Shown: positions 27,332-37,458, numbered from the stretch's first letter. The stretch: DNA of 56,902 bases from Mycobacterium sp. shizuoka-1 (GCF_002723835.1 NZ_BEWG01000010.1:1-56902), one strand, 5' to 3'. A program made the numbers and translations. The notes: generated by a model not told the origin, from the letters alone.

Positions 27332-28012
27332 ATGAAAGACGTGGACACCCGCATCGACACCGGTGTCGGCCGGATGGAGATCGCGCGCAGCCGCGGCGCG
27401 GCAAGTGGTTTCCTGTTGATCCTGCTCGGCGCGTGGGGCGCGCTGATTCCCTTCGTCGGGCCCTACTTCGACTTCGCCTACGACCCCGACACGCCGTGGA
27501 CCTGGACCGCCGGGCGCGGCTGGCTGGAGGTGCTGCCCGGCGCGGTGACGGTCCTGGGCGGCGCGCTGTTGCTGATGTCGCGCAATCGGGCCACCGCGAT
27601 GTTCGGCGGCTGGCTCGCGGTGGTCGCCGGCGCGTGGTTCGTGGTCGGCCGCATGTTCGCCAGCCCCTTGCAGCTCGGCGACTTCGGGTCGCCGGTGGCC
27701 GACACGGTCACCGGACAGGTGGCGATCGAACTGGCCTACTTCAGTGGGCTGGGCGCGCTGATCGTCTTCTTCGGTGCGATGGCCCTGGGCCGGGTGTCGG
27801 TGCGCAGCCTGCGCGACCTCCGGCGTGCGCAGCGTGCCGTCGTCGCCGAGCCCGTCGCGGCCGAACCGGTAGCCGCCCCGGCCACCGGACCGGTGATGGC
27901 GCGCAGCCGTCACCACGTGGCCGACGAGGCCGACGAGGTCCACGAGGAGCCTCGGCATCGCAGCTGGCGCGACATGTTCGGCCGGTCGCGGCGCACGCCT
28001 GTCGCGCACTGA
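27332..28012 (+). CDS. Four-pass membrane protein, function unknown
   Basis: A 226-residue protein with four hydrophobic segments between about residues 25 and 150 (ASGFLLILLGAWGALIPF; LEVLPGAVTVLGGALLL; FGGWLAVVAGAWFVVG; LAYFSGLGALIVFFGAMALG). A repeated EPVAAEPVAAPA linker and a basic, His/Arg-rich cytoplasmic tail follow. The paired two-helix repeats recall SPW-type small membrane proteins, but I cannot assign a family. The ATG has GAGGAGG upstream. It is divergent from car and convergent with the aldehyde dehydrogenase. Confidence 0.8.
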   Translation: MKDVDTRIDTGVGRMEIARSRGAASGFLLILLGAWGALIPFVGPYFDFAYDPDTPWTWTAGRGWLEVLPGAVTVLGGALLLMSRNRATAMFGGWLAVVAGAWFVVGRMFASPLQLGDFGSPVADTVTGQVAIELAYFSGLGALIVFFGAMALGRVSVRSLRDLRRAQRAVVAEPVAAEPVAAPATGPVMARSRHHVADEADEVHEEPRHRSWRDMFGRSRRTPVAH

Positions 28013-28024
28013 CACCGGTGTGGC

Positions 28025-29458
28025 TCAGCCCGTGTAGGCCATCACGTGCTTGATGCGGGTGTAATCCTCGAAACCGTACATCGACAGATCCTTGCCGTGC
28101 CCTGAAGATTTGTAGCCGCCATGCGGCATCTCGGCGACCAGCGGGATGTGGGTGTTGATCCACACGCAGCCGAAGTCCAGCGCATTGGACACCCGGATCG
28201 CGCGTGAGACGTCCTTGGTCCACACCGAGGACGCGAGGCCGTACTCGGTGCCGTTGGCCCAGCGGATTGCCTCGTCCTCGTCGGTGAACGACTGCACGGT
28301 GATCACCGGGCCGAAGATCTCCTCCTGGACCTGCCGGTCGTCCTGGCGCAACCCGCCGATCACGGTCGGCTCGACGTAGAAGCCCTTGTCGCCCTGCCGG
28401 TTTCCGCCGGCGGCGACGGTGGCGTGCGAGGGCACGTCGGACAGGAACCCGAGCACCCGCTCGAGCTGGTTGGGGTTGTTGACCGGCGGCACCCAGGCAT
28501 CCTCGTCGCCGGGTGCACGCCCGAACGTGGTCGCTGCGCCCCTGGCCTGCTCGGCCAGCGCGGCGGTCAGGTCCTCGGCGACCCCGGCCTGGGCCAGCAC
28601 CCGGGTGGCGGCGGTGCAATCCTGGCCGGCGTTGAAGTAGCCGGCCGTCGCGATTCCCTCTGCGGCGGTGGCGATGTCGGCGTCATCGAACACGATCACC
28701 GGCGCCTTCCCACCCAGTTCGAGGTGCGTGCGCTTGAGGTGGCCGCCGGCGCTGACCGCCACCGCGCGGCCCGCAGCGACCGATCCGGTGATGGACACCA
28801 TCTGCGGGGTCGGATGGGCGACGACAGCCGCGCCGGTGACCCGGTCGCCACACACGACGTTGAGCACGCCCGGCCCGAAGTGCTTGGCGGCGATCTCCGC
28901 CAGCATCACGGTGGTCACCGGGGTGGTGTCGCTGGGCTTGAGCACGACGGTGTTGCCCGCGGCGATGGCCGGAGCGAACTTCCAGATCGCCATCATCATC
29001 GGGTAGTTCCACGGGGCGACCTGGCCGATCACCCCGACCGGCTCGCGACGGATCCAGGACGTGTGGTCGGCCAGGTACTCACCGGCCGACTTGCCCTCCA
29101 GAATCCGTGCTGCACCGGCGAAGAACCGGATCTGGTCGACCATCGGAGGGATCTCCTCGGCCGCCGTGACATGGTTGGGCTTACCGGTGTTGCGTCCCTC
29201 GGCGGCGACCAGCTCGGCGGCCGCCTTCTCGACGTCGTCGGCAAAGCTCAGCAGCGCCTTCTGCCGATGCGACGGGGTGGTGCGCTTCCAGTCCGCGAAT
29301 GCCGCGCTGGCCGCGGCGTACGCGCTGTCGATGTCCTGCTCGTTGGAAACCGGTGCGGTGCCGTACTTTTCACCGGTGGACGGGTCCACGATCGGCATGG
29401 TGGCGCCGCTGACCGAGTCGACGAGCTCACCGTTGATGAAGTTTCGGACGGTGGTCAC
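28025..29458 (-). CDS. Gamma-aminobutyraldehyde/succinate semialdehyde-type aldehyde dehydrogenase
   Basis: A 477-residue aldehyde dehydrogenase with APWNYPMMMAIWK (Asn151), LELGGKAP (Glu247) and FNAGQDC (Cys281). The C-terminal AEMPHGGYKSSGHGKDLSMYGFEDY block places it in the gamma-aminobutyraldehyde branch. It is four bases downstream of gabT on the same strand. In that context it could oxidise succinate semialdehyde made by GabT or gamma-aminobutyraldehyde from putrescine; residues alone do not decide. The start is GTG 29458. It is clearly paralogous to the enzyme at 6447-7883. Confidence 0.92.
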   Translation of the reverse strand: MTTVRNFINGELVDSVSGATMPIVDPSTGEKYGTAPVSNEQDIDSAYAAASAAFADWKRTTPSHRQKALLSFADDVEKAAAELVAAEGRNTGKPNHVTAAEEIPPMVDQIRFFAGAARILEGKSAGEYLADHTSWIRREPVGVIGQVAPWNYPMMMAIWKFAPAIAAGNTVVLKPSDTTPVTTVMLAEIAAKHFGPGVLNVVCGDRVTGAAVVAHPTPQMVSITGSVAAGRAVAVSAGGHLKRTHLELGGKAPVIVFDDADIATAAEGIATAGYFNAGQDCTAATRVLAQAGVAEDLTAALAEQARGAATTFGRAPGDEDAWVPPVNNPNQLERVLGFLSDVPSHATVAAGGNRQGDKGFYVEPTVIGGLRQDDRQVQEEIFGPVITVQSFTDEDEAIRWANGTEYGLASSVWTKDVSRAIRVSNALDFGCVWINTHIPLVAEMPHGGYKSSGHGKDLSMYGFEDYTRIKHVMAYTG

Positions 29459-29462
29459 GGCG

Positions 29463-30803
29463 CTAGATTTCGGCCAGGATGGCGGCCAGTACGCCGAGGC
29501 CCTCGAGCAGCAACTCGTCGCTGATCGTCAGGGGCGGCAGGAACCGCAGCACGTTGCCGTACGTGCCGCAGGTCAGCACCAGCACACCCTGGGCGTGCGC
29601 CTTGGCGGCCAGCGTCTTGGTGAGTTCCGGATCCGGTTCTGCGGTGCCGGTTTTCACCAGCTCGACGGCGATCATGGCGCCGCGGCCGCGAACGTCGCCG
29701 ATGCGGTCGTCGTCGGCCTGCATCCGGCCGAGCTTGTCCTTCATCACCTTTTCGATCTGCTTGGCCCGGTCGACCAGACCGTCGAGTTCGATGGTCTCGA
29801 TGGTGGCCAGCGCTGCCGCGCAGGCCACCGGATTGCCGCCGTAGGTGCCGCCCAGACCGCTGACATGCGGGGCGTCCATCACCTCGGCCCGACCGGTCAC
29901 CGCGGCCAGCGGCAGACCGTCGGCGATTCCCTTGGCGGTCACGATCAGGTCCGGCTCGATACCCTCGTCGTCACAGGCGAACATCGACCCGGTGCGGGCG
30001 AACCCGGTCTGCACCTCGTCGGCGATGAACACCACGTTGTTGTCGGCGCACCAGGCCCGCAGGGTGGGCAGGAAGCCCGGGGCGGGCACGATGAAGCCGC
30101 CCTCGCCCTGGATCGGCTCGATGATGACCGCGGCCAGATTTGCCGCGCCGATCTGCTTGTCGATCACCGTCAGCGCGCGCTCGGCGGCCAACTCGCCGTC
30201 GGTGGCCCACTCCTTGTCGATCAGCCCGTCGCGGTAGGGGTAGGACAGCGGGGCGCGATAGACCTCCGGCGCGAACGGGCCGAATCCGCTCTTGTACGGC
30301 ATCGACTTGGCGGTCAGCGCCATCGTCAGGTTGGTGCGGCCGTGGTAGGCGTGATCGAAAGCCACCACGGCGGTCTTGCGGGTGTAGGCGCGGGCGATCT
30401 TGATGGCGTTTTCGACCGCCTCGGCGCCGGAGTTGAACAGGGCCGAACGCTTCTCGTAGGAGCCGGGGGTCAGCCGGTTGAGGTGCTCGGCGACGGCGAT
30501 GTACTCCTCGTAGGGCGTCACCATGAAGCAGGTGTGGGTGAAGTCGGCGACCTGCGCGCGCACCGCGTCGACCACCCGGGGCGAGGAGTTTCCGATCGTG
30601 GTCACCGCGATCCCGGAACCCAGGTCGATCAGCCGGTTGCCGTCGACGTCCTCGATGATCCCGCCACCGGCGCGTGCGGCATAGATCGGCATCGTGACGC
30701 CGACGCCGTGCGAGACCGCGGCGACCCGGCGCTTGGCCAGCTCGATGGACCCGGGGCCGGGGATATCGGTGACGAGTTTGCGGCTCTGCTCGAGGGACGG
30801 CAC
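29463..30803 (-). CDS. gabT: 4-aminobutyrate aminotransferase
   Basis: A 446-residue class III PLP aminotransferase transferring the amino group of GABA to 2-oxoglutarate to give succinate semialdehyde. Lys291 in TAKGIADGLPLAAV binds PLP, Asp262 in FIADEVQTG contacts the pyridine nitrogen, and the NSGAEAVENAIKIAR and DHAYHGRT motifs are typical. The start is GTG 30803, ten bases after CAGGAG. The position next to the fadD9-type reductase matches Rv2589. It forms a two-gene unit with the downstream aldehyde dehydrogenase. Confidence 0.95.
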   Translation of the reverse strand: MPSLEQSRKLVTDIPGPGSIELAKRRVAAVSHGVGVTMPIYAARAGGGIIEDVDGNRLIDLGSGIAVTTIGNSSPRVVDAVRAQVADFTHTCFMVTPYEEYIAVAEHLNRLTPGSYEKRSALFNSGAEAVENAIKIARAYTRKTAVVAFDHAYHGRTNLTMALTAKSMPYKSGFGPFAPEVYRAPLSYPYRDGLIDKEWATDGELAAERALTVIDKQIGAANLAAVIIEPIQGEGGFIVPAPGFLPTLRAWCADNNVVFIADEVQTGFARTGSMFACDDEGIEPDLIVTAKGIADGLPLAAVTGRAEVMDAPHVSGLGGTYGGNPVACAAALATIETIELDGLVDRAKQIEKVMKDKLGRMQADDDRIGDVRGRGAMIAVELVKTGTAEPDPELTKTLAAKAHAQGVLVLTCGTYGNVLRFLPPLTISDELLLEGLGVLAAILAEI

Positions 30804-30911
30804 TTCTGTTCTCCTGACGACGATCGCACTACGCGGGGCGGGCGATCCGAGCCTAGTCCCGTGGCGGCATCGCGCAACTGAAAACCCGGTTTGAACCCAC
30901 GATTGCCGGTG

Positions 30912-30947
30912 GATTACGTCGTCACAGGCGACGAATTCGACGTAATC
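30912..30947. terminator. Hairpin downstream of the nitroreductase gene
   Basis: GATTACGTCG (30912-30921) pairs perfectly with CGACGTAATC (30938-30947) across a 16-base loop. It begins ten bases beyond the nitroreductase stop at 30957 on the minus strand, so termination is the likeliest role. It lies about 110 bases upstream of gabT, so a regulatory role for gabT is also possible. Confidence 0.55.
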
Positions 30948-30956
30948 GGTTGGTGT

Positions 30957-31637
30957 CTAGTCGGTGCCGGGGGACAGCGGTGGCCCGTCGATCCGGTCGA
31001 CGGTGGTGAACGCCGCCACCGGCTGGCGGGTCAGCCGGCGCGGCCGGCGGACCGGGTGCCCCAGTGCGATCACGGCCGCCAGTACCAGCGGGTCCTGCGC
31101 GCCCAGCAGCCGCTTGACCTCGTCTTCGGCCCGGATGAGCATCGTCGTCAGGACGCCGCCCAGGCCTTCGGCGCGAGCGGCCAGCAGGATGCTCCAGGCG
31201 AACGGATACACCGACGCGCCGCCGGCCAGGGAATAGCGGTCGAGGTCACGGTCGACGGCGGCCAACTGCGACAGGTCGGCGAACACCGCCAGCAGCACCG
31301 GGACCTCGTCGAGGTGGGCGGCCATGCCCCCGGCCGCCGCCCCGGTCCCCGCGGCCAGCGCGGCGGCCTCCGCATCGCGGTCGTTGACCGGCGACCACGG
31401 CCGCAGGCCGGCCGCCGTCAACGTGAGGTAGTCGGCCCACGGTGGGAGATAGAGGTCGCGCAGGCGGGCGCGAACGGCCGGGTCCTTGACCACGACCACC
31501 CGCCAGGCCTGCGCATTGGCGCCGCTCGGGGCGAATCGCGCGGTATCCAGAATGCGGGCCACGGCGGCGTCGTCGACCGGCTCATCGGTGAATTCGCGTA
31601 CCGCGCCGGTGCTGCGCAGCGTGTCGATCAGGTCCAT
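30957..31637 (-). CDS. Nitroreductase-family oxidoreductase
   Basis: A 226-residue FMN-dependent nitroreductase-family protein. The N-terminus has the family pattern TLRSTGAVREFTDEPVDDAAVARILDTA with the FMN-binding Arg, then APSGANAQAWRVVVV. The C-terminal part has AEGLGGVLTTM and IALGHPVRRPRR. It reduces nitro, quinone or enone compounds with NAD(P)H, or dehydrogenates a ring; the substrate is unknown. ATG 31637 is chosen because residues upstream in the open frame are not family-like and run towards yajC. Confidence 0.9.
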   Translation of the reverse strand: MDLIDTLRSTGAVREFTDEPVDDAAVARILDTARFAPSGANAQAWRVVVVKDPAVRARLRDLYLPPWADYLTLTAAGLRPWSPVNDRDAEAAALAAGTGAAAGGMAAHLDEVPVLLAVFADLSQLAAVDRDLDRYSLAGGASVYPFAWSILLAARAEGLGGVLTTMLIRAEDEVKRLLGAQDPLVLAAVIALGHPVRRPRRLTRQPVAAFTTVDRIDGPPLSPGTD

Positions 31638-31764
31638 CCGACCATCTTCCAACGACGGTGCCGGTCGGGGCCGGACCGGCACAATGGCAGACTGGGCAGC
31701 TATGAAGCCCGCGACCGGACGGTTGCGGAGCATTGACCCAGCAATACGAAAGAATCATTCCGCC

Positions 31765-32100
31765 ATGGACTTGCTCGTGTTCCTGCCCCTGATCATCATC
31801 ATGGGCGCTTTCATGTACTTCGCATCGCGGCGCCAGCGCAAAGCCATGCAGGCCACCATCGACCTGCACGAATCACTGCGGATCGGCGACCGGGTGCACA
31901 CCACCTCCGGCCTGCAGGCCACCATCACCGGCATCACCGACGACAACGTCGACCTCGAGATCGCTCCCGGCGTGGTGACCACCTGGATGAAGCTGGCGAT
32001 CCGCGATCGCATTGAAGACGAGGCGCCCGAGGCCGACGATGTCGAGTCCGGTGCCACCGAGATCACCGGCAACGACGCGGACCGGCTCACCAAAGACTGA
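31765..32100 (+). CDS. yajC: Preprotein translocase subunit YajC
   Basis: A 111-residue protein with one N-terminal membrane helix (MDLLVFLPLIIIMGAFMYF), then RRQRKAMQA and the YajC core (LRIGDRVHTTSGLQATITGI ... VDLEIAPGVVTTW). It joins SecD and SecF as an accessory of the SecYEG translocon. An acidic tail is normal for actinobacteria. The ATG at 31765 has only a weak GAAAGAA upstream. The next gene, secD, starts 87 bases later, and yajC-secD-secF order is conserved. Confidence 0.95.
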   Translation: MDLLVFLPLIIIMGAFMYFASRRQRKAMQATIDLHESLRIGDRVHTTSGLQATITGITDDNVDLEIAPGVVTTWMKLAIRDRIEDEAPEADDVESGATEITGNDADRLTKD

Positions 32101-32187
32101 TCGCCAGGCACGCCACGTACCCTCTAGCGGGACCGTCGGAGAACCGCGACGCGGGACGCGCGGCACAAACCTAGGAGAGACAACAAC

Positions 32188-34014
32188 GTGGCATCGTCTT
32201 CGGCGCCGGTGCATCCTTACCGCTGGCTGGCGCTGTTCCTGGTCTTGCTCATCGGCGTCTACCTGCTTGTGTTCCTCACCGGGGACAAAAAGGCCAGCCC
32301 CAAGCTGGGCATCGACCTGCAGGGCGGCACCCGGGTCACGCTGACCGCGCGCACCCCGGACGGATCCAAGCCGACCAAGGACGCCCTCGACCAGGCGCAG
32401 CAGATCATCAACGACCGCGTGAACGGCCTCGGTGTGGCCGGCTCGGAGGTCGTGATCGACGGTGACAACCTGGTCATCACGGTGCCCGGTAACGACGGCA
32501 ACGAGGCCCGCAACCTCGGCCAGACCGCCCGGCTGTTCATCCGCCCGGTGATCGGCCAGCCGATCCCGATCGAGGCCATCAAGCAGCAGATGCAGGCCCA
32601 GGCGCCCGGTGGCGCAGCCCCGCCTGGGGCACCCGCGCCCGGCGGCGCGCCCCCACCCGGCGCGCCGGCACCAGGGGGAGCTCCCGCGCCCGCCGCGCCG
32701 CCCGCGGCCCCCGAACCGGCCAACCCGGCGGCTCCCGCACCGCAGCCGCGTCCGTACCCGGCCGAGCCGGCCCCGTCACCGTCACCGGCGCCCCCACCTG
32801 CTCCCGGGCAGCCCGCGCCGCCGGCCGCAGCCCCCGCACCCGGGGCGCCCGCACCCGCGCCGCCGGGACCGCCCGGCCCGCCGGACGAGGCCAAGGACCG
32901 CACCGCGCGCATCAAGTTCGAGAAGGAACTGCGCCAGAGCACCAATCAGAACCTGCTGCTGATTGCGGTCCAGTACATGGCCGGCAAGTGCGACCAGCCC
33001 GACATCCTGGCCGGTAACGACGACCCGAACCTGCCGCTGGTGGCCTGCTCGCAGGACCACAAGTACATCTACGTGCTGGACAAATCCATCATCAGTGGTG
33101 ATCAGATCAAGGACGCCACATCCGGCCTGGACAACCAGAGCGGCGCCTACGTCGTCGACCTGACCTTCAAGGACCAGGCCGCGACCACCTGGGCCGACTT
33201 CACGGCCGCCAACATCGGCACCCAGACGGCGTTCACGCTGGACTCGCAGGTGGTCAGCGCCCCGCAGATCCGGGAGGCCATCCCCGGTGGCCGCACGCAG
33301 ATCAGCGGCGGCAACCCGCCGTTCACGGCTGACAGCGCCAAGCAGTTGGCCAACGTCCTCAAGTACGGTTCGCTGCCGCTGTCCTTCGAATCCTCGGAGG
33401 CCGAAACCGTGTCGGCAACCCTGGGATTGGCCTCGCTTCGAGCCGGCCTGATCGCGGGCGCTGTCGGCTTGGCGCTGGTGTTGGTGTACTCACTGCTCTA
33501 TTACCGCGTGCTGGGCTTGCTGACGGCGCTGTCGCTGGTGGCGTCCGGCGCCATGGCGTTCGGCATCCTGGTGCTGCTGGGCCGCTACATCAACTACACC
33601 CTGGACCTGGCGGGTATTGCCGGTCTGATCATCGGCATCGGCACGACGGCCGACTCGTTCGTGGTGTTCTTCGAACGCATCAAGGACGAGATCCGCGAAG
33701 GTCGTTCGTTCCGTTCGGCGGTGCCGCGCGGTTGGGCTCGCGCCCGCAAGACGATCCTGTCCGGTAACGCGGTGACGTTCCTGGCCGCCGCGGTGCTGTA
33801 CTTCCTGGCTGTCGGCCAGGTGAAGGGCTTCGCGTTCACGTTGGGCCTGACCACCATCCTCGACGTCCTCGTCGTGTTCCTGGTCACCTGGCCGCTGGTG
33901 TACCTGGCGTCGAAGTCGCCGACCATGGCCAAACCGGCCCTCAACGGCCTCGGGGCGGTTCAGCAGATCGCCAGGGAACGCCGAGCGGCCGCCACAGCGA
34001 CAGGACGGGGGTAA
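32188..34014 (+). CDS. secD: Protein translocase subunit SecD
   Basis: A 608-residue RND-type membrane protein that uses the proton gradient to pull exported proteins out on the trans side. It has an N-terminal helix, the [10 protein letters not shown] motif, the periplasmic domain, then five C-terminal helices with [28 protein letters not shown]. Between residues ~139 and 232 a Pro/Ala/Gly-rich stretch interrupts the periplasmic domain. The start is GTG 32188 after AGGAGAG. The gene is followed after four bases by secF. Confidence 0.96.
   Translation: MASSSAPVHPYRWLALFLVLLIGVYLLVFLTGDKKASPKLGIDLQGGTRVTLTARTPDGSKPTKDALDQAQQIINDRVNGLGVAGSEVVIDGDNLVITVPGNDGNEARNLGQTARLFIRPVIGQPIPIEAIKQQMQAQAPGGAAPPGAPAPGGAPPPGAPAPGGAPAPAAPPAAPEPANPAAPAPQPRPYPAEPAPSPSPAPPPAPGQPAPPAAAPAPGAPAPAPPGPPGPPDEAKDRTARIKFEKELRQSTNQNLLLIAVQYMAGKCDQPDILAGNDDPNLPLVACSQDHKYIYVLDKSIISGDQIKDATSGLDNQSGAYVVDLTFKDQAATTWADFTAANIGTQTAFTLDSQVVSAPQIREAIPGGRTQISGGNPPFTADSAKQLANVLKYGSLPLSFESSEAETVSATLGLASLRAGLIAGAVGLALVLVYSLLYYRVLGLLTALSLVASGAMAFGILVLLGRYINYTLDLAGIAGLIIGIGTTADSFVVFFERIKDEIREGRSFRSAVPRGWARARKTILSGNAVTFLAAAVLYFLAVGQVKGFAFTLGLTTILDVLVVFLVTWPLVYLASKSPTMAKPALNGLGAVQQIARERRAAATATGRG
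32602..32883 (+). repeat. Low-complexity Pro/Ala/Gly repeat tract inside secD
   Basis: About 94 codons consist of imperfect copies of [10 protein letters not shown] followed by PAP, PEP and PSP runs. It lies between two folded parts of the SecD periplasmic region and should be an extended flexible linker outside the membrane. Slippage at this GC-rich repeat probably makes its length variable between strains. Mycobacterial SecD proteins are known to have a Pro-rich insert, but this one looks long. Confidence 0.85.
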
Positions 34015-34018
34015 CGGC

Positions 34019-35272
34019 ATGGCCAAGGACAAAGACACCGCAGACGACACCGCATCCACCGCCGTCGAGGCGCCCGATCTGGAAGCCGCCGGGGCCGCCG
34101 CGCCCAAGCACGGCTTCTTCGTCCGCCTCTACACCGGCACCGGCGCCTTCGAGGTCATCGGCAGGCGGAAGATGTGGTACGCGATCAGCGGCGTGATCGT
34201 CGCGGTCTGCATCGCCAGCATTGCGCTCAAGGGGTTCACCCTGGGCATCGACTTCGAGGGCGGCACCAAAATCGCGGTGCCCACCGCAGGTCAGAACGGC
34301 ACGATCACCACCCAGCAGGTGGAGGACGTGTACAGCAAGGTGATGGGCAAGGACCCCGAATCGGTGGTCGTGGTCGGCAGCGGGCCCTCGGCGACGTTGC
34401 AGATCCGCTCGGAGAAACTGAGCAACGACGAGTCCGCGAAACTGAGTTCGGCGTTGTTCGAGGAGCTGCAACCGAAGGGCGCCGACGGCAAGCCCAGTGA
34501 ACAGGCCATCAGTCAGTCGGATGTCTCGGAGACCTGGGGCGGCCAGATCACCCAGAAAGCGCTGATCGCGCTCGGGGTGTTCCTTGTCCTGGCCGCCATC
34601 TACATCACTTTCCGCTACGAGCGGTACATGGCGATCTCGGCGCTGCTGACGCTGGTGTTCGACCTGCTGGTGACTGCCGGGGTGTACTCGATCGTCGGCT
34701 TCGAGGTGACCCCCGCCACGGTCATCGGTCTGCTCACGATTCTGGGCTTCTCGCTCTACGACACGGTCATCGTGTTCGACAAGGTGGAGGAGAACACCCA
34801 CGGCTTCGAGCACACCACTCGCCGGACGTTCGCCGAACAGGCCAACCTCGCCGTCAACCAGACGTTCATGCGGTCGATCAACACCAGCCTGATCTCGGTG
34901 CTGCCGATCGTGGCGCTGATGGTGGTGGCAGTCTGGCTGCTCGGCGTCGGCACGCTGATGGACCTGGCGCTGGTGCAGCTGGTCGGCGTCATCGTCGGCA
35001 CCTACTCGTCGATCTTCTTCGCCACCCCGCTGCTGGTGTCGCTGCGCGAACGCACCGACCTGGTGCGCACGCACACCCGTCGGGTGCTCAACCGGCGCAA
35101 GCCGGCCAAGGCCGGCGATGTCGTCACCGGCGGCGCGGCCGACCTCGGCGAGGCCGCCGAGGCGGTGCCGGTCGAGGCGGCGATCGGCGGCACGCCCGCG
35201 GTGGGCAACAAGCCCGCGCCGGGCGCTCGTCCCGCCCGCCCGTCCGGCAAACGCAGCACTCGCGGGCGTTAG
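34019..35272 (+). CDS. secF: Protein translocase subunit SecF
   Basis: A 417-residue partner of SecD with a hydrophilic N-terminus, first helix after GRRKMWYAISG, the GIDFEGGTKI motif, and five C-terminal helices including LTILGFSLYDTVIVFDKVEENT and RSINTSLISVLPIVALMV. The C-terminus is a long cytoplasmic Ala/Gly/Pro and basic tail ending KRSTRGR. It begins four bases after secD, and its stop is seven bases before the next lipoprotein gene. Confidence 0.96.
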   Translation: MAKDKDTADDTASTAVEAPDLEAAGAAAPKHGFFVRLYTGTGAFEVIGRRKMWYAISGVIVAVCIASIALKGFTLGIDFEGGTKIAVPTAGQNGTITTQQVEDVYSKVMGKDPESVVVVGSGPSATLQIRSEKLSNDESAKLSSALFEELQPKGADGKPSEQAISQSDVSETWGGQITQKALIALGVFLVLAAIYITFRYERYMAISALLTLVFDLLVTAGVYSIVGFEVTPATVIGLLTILGFSLYDTVIVFDKVEENTHGFEHTTRRTFAEQANLAVNQTFMRSINTSLISVLPIVALMVVAVWLLGVGTLMDLALVQLVGVIVGTYSSIFFATPLLVSLRERTDLVRTHTRRVLNRRKPAKAGDVVTGGAADLGEAAEAVPVEAAIGGTPAVGNKPAPGARPARPSGKRSTRGR

Positions 35273-35278
35273 CGAGCC

Positions 35279-36931
35279 ATGGCAGTCAGGCGCCGCCGCG
35301 CCGCCGCTGTCGCAGTGGCGGCCGTCGTGGGAGTGGTCGCGTCGACCGTCCTGGCGTCGTGTTCGGGCAGCCCGGCCGACCAGATCAACTACGCCGTGGA
35401 CGGCATGCTGATCAGCTACAACACCAACACGGTCACCGGCGCGGCCTCGGCCGGTCCGCAGGCGTTCGCCCGGGCGCTCACCGGGTTCACCTTCCACGGA
35501 CCCGACGGACAGGTGCTGGCCGACCACGACTTCGGGTCGGTGTCGGTGGTCGGCCGGGATCCGCTGGTGCTGGACTACCAGATCTCCGACAAGGCGGTCT
35601 ATTCCGACGGCAAACCGGTGACGTGCGACGACATGGTGCTGACCTGGGCCGCGCAGTCCGGGCGGTTCCCGGCCTTCGACGCCGCCAGCCGCGCCGGATA
35701 CCTCGACATCGACACCATCGACTGCCAGCCTGGCCAGAAAAAAGCCCGGGTGACCTATCTGCCGGGTCGTGCGGTCATCGACTACCTGCAACTGTTCACC
35801 GCGACGTCGATGATGCCGTCGCACGTGCTCGGCGACGTGCTCGGACTCGATGTCACCCGGGCCATCCAGAGCGGTGATCCGGCCGCCGTCGACCGAATCG
35901 CGGCCGCCTGGAACACGGTCTGGGACCTCAAGCCCGGCGTCGACCTGAAACGGTTCCCGTCCTCGGGTCCGTACAAGATCGACTCGGTGCTGCCCGAGGG
36001 GGCGGTGGTGCTGACCGCCAACGACCGCTGGTGGGGCGCCAAACCGATCACCAAGCGGATCACGGTGTGGCCGCGCGGTGTCGATGTGCAGGATCGGGTC
36101 AACAACGGCACCTTCCAGGTCGTGGACGTCGCGACCGGGTCGTCGGGCACCCTGACCACACCGGACGGCTACGACCGACACGAGTTCGCCTCCGGCGGGA
36201 TCGAGCAGCTGATCTTCGCCCCGACCGGCCCGCTGGCCGCGACGCCGGCCCGCCGGGCGGTGGCGCTGTGCACCCCGCGCGACCTGATCGCGCTCAACGC
36301 CGAGACCCCGATCTCCAACGTCCGGCTCAACTCGGCCGCCGACGATGCATTCAGTGCCATCGAAGGCGTCGCGATCGCCGGCCAGTTCGGGCCGGCCAAC
36401 CCCGACGCCGCCCGCGACGCCCTGGGCGGGCAGCCGCTGATCGTGCGCATCGGCTATCAGGCGCCCAACCCGCGCCTGGCCGCCACCGTCGGCGCGATCA
36501 CCAAGTCCTGTGCGGCGGCCGGTATCACCGTGGTCGACACGACCTCAGACACCACCGGGCCGCAGACGCTGCGCGACGGCGGGCTCGACGCGCTGCTGGC
36601 CAGCACCGGCGGGGCGGCGGGCAGTGGGTCGACCGGCTCGTCGGCGCTGGACGCGTACACGCTGTTCTCCGGCAACGGCAACAACCTGCCGCGCTACGCC
36701 AACCCGCAGATCGACGGCATCATCTCCGCGCTGGCGATCACCGCCGACGCGAAGGAACAGGCGCGGCTGCTCGGCGACAGTTCGCCGATCCTGTGGGGCG
36801 ACATGCCGACCCTGCCGCTGTACCGTCAGCAGCGCACGGTGCTGGCGTCGAAGAAGATGTATGCCGTGGAAGGCAATCCGACCAAGTGGGGCGCGGGCTG
36901 GAATATGGACCGATGGGTCTTCGAGAAGTGA
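35279..36931 (+). CDS. Family 5 (oligopeptide-type) substrate-binding lipoprotein
   Basis: A 550-residue extracytoplasmic solute-binding protein. The signal ends at the lipobox LASC with Cys28, and the mature part shows family 5 features ([63 protein letters not shown]). No permease or ATPase genes are nearby, so it works with a remote transporter or has another role. The location between secF and apt is conserved in mycobacteria (Rv2585c). Its stop overlaps the apt GTG start by four bases. Confidence 0.92.
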   Translation: MAVRRRRAAAVAVAAVVGVVASTVLASCSGSPADQINYAVDGMLISYNTNTVTGAASAGPQAFARALTGFTFHGPDGQVLADHDFGSVSVVGRDPLVLDYQISDKAVYSDGKPVTCDDMVLTWAAQSGRFPAFDAASRAGYLDIDTIDCQPGQKKARVTYLPGRAVIDYLQLFTATSMMPSHVLGDVLGLDVTRAIQSGDPAAVDRIAAAWNTVWDLKPGVDLKRFPSSGPYKIDSVLPEGAVVLTANDRWWGAKPITKRITVWPRGVDVQDRVNNGTFQVVDVATGSSGTLTTPDGYDRHEFASGGIEQLIFAPTGPLAATPARRAVALCTPRDLIALNAETPISNVRLNSAADDAFSAIEGVAIAGQFGPANPDAARDALGGQPLIVRIGYQAPNPRLAATVGAITKSCAAAGITVVDTTSDTTGPQTLRDGGLDALLASTGGAAGSGSTGSSALDAYTLFSGNGNNLPRYANPQIDGIISALAITADAKEQARLLGDSSPILWGDMPTLPLYRQQRTVLASKKMYAVEGNPTKWGAGWNMDRWVFEK

Positions 36932-37458
36932 CCGGGGCTTCGGTGGCCGACGTCATCGCGTCGCTGACTCGGGAGGTGGCCGACTTCCCCGAGCCGGGCA
37001 TCCAGTTCAAGGACCTCACCCCGGTGCTGGCCGACCCGAACGGGCTGGCGGTGGTCACCGAGGCGCTGGCCGAGATCGCGTCGGGCGCCGACCTGGTGGC
37101 CGGCATCGATGCGCGCGGCTTCCTGTTGGGCGGCGCGGTGGCGCACCGGCTGGGAATCGGGGTGCTGGCGATCCGCAAGGGTGGCAAGCTGCCCCCGCCG
37201 GTGCACAGCCAGTCCTACGCGCTGGAGTACGGCACGGCGACGCTGGAGATCCCGGCAGACGGGGTTGCGCTGGCCGGGCGCCGGGTGGTGATCATCGACG
37301 ACGTGCTGGCCACCGGGGGGACGCTGGCCGCGGCGGCCGCCCTGCTGGCGGCCGGCGGCGCGCAGGTCCCGGTGGCGGCGGTGGTACTCGAACTGACCGG
37401 CCTCGGCGGGCGCGACAAGATCGCCCCGTTGCCGGTGGAGAGCCTGCAGACCATCTGA
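36928..37458 (+). CDS. apt: Adenine phosphoribosyltransferase
   Basis: A 176-residue salvage enzyme making AMP from adenine and PRPP. Features are [18 protein letters not shown], the [19 protein letters not shown] loop and the PRPP motif [20 protein letters not shown] 36928 gives the common GTGA overlap with the preceding lipoprotein stop; an ATG at 36913 would add five residues inside that gene. It sits in the conserved order secF - lipoprotein - apt - rel. Confidence 0.95.
   Translation: MTGASVADVIASLTREVADFPEPGIQFKDLTPVLADPNGLAVVTEALAEIASGADLVAGIDARGFLLGGAVAHRLGIGVLAIRKGGKLPPPVHSQSYALEYGTATLEIPADGVALAGRRVVIIDDVLATGGTLAAAAALLAAGGAQVPVAAVVLELTGLGGRDKIAPLPVESLQTI

Noticed and set aside
33941..36181. 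746-codon minus-strand frame across secF and the lipoprotein gene
   Set aside because: It lies opposite secF and a family 5 binding protein, both recognisable and in conserved order; the antisense product has no domain and a skewed composition.
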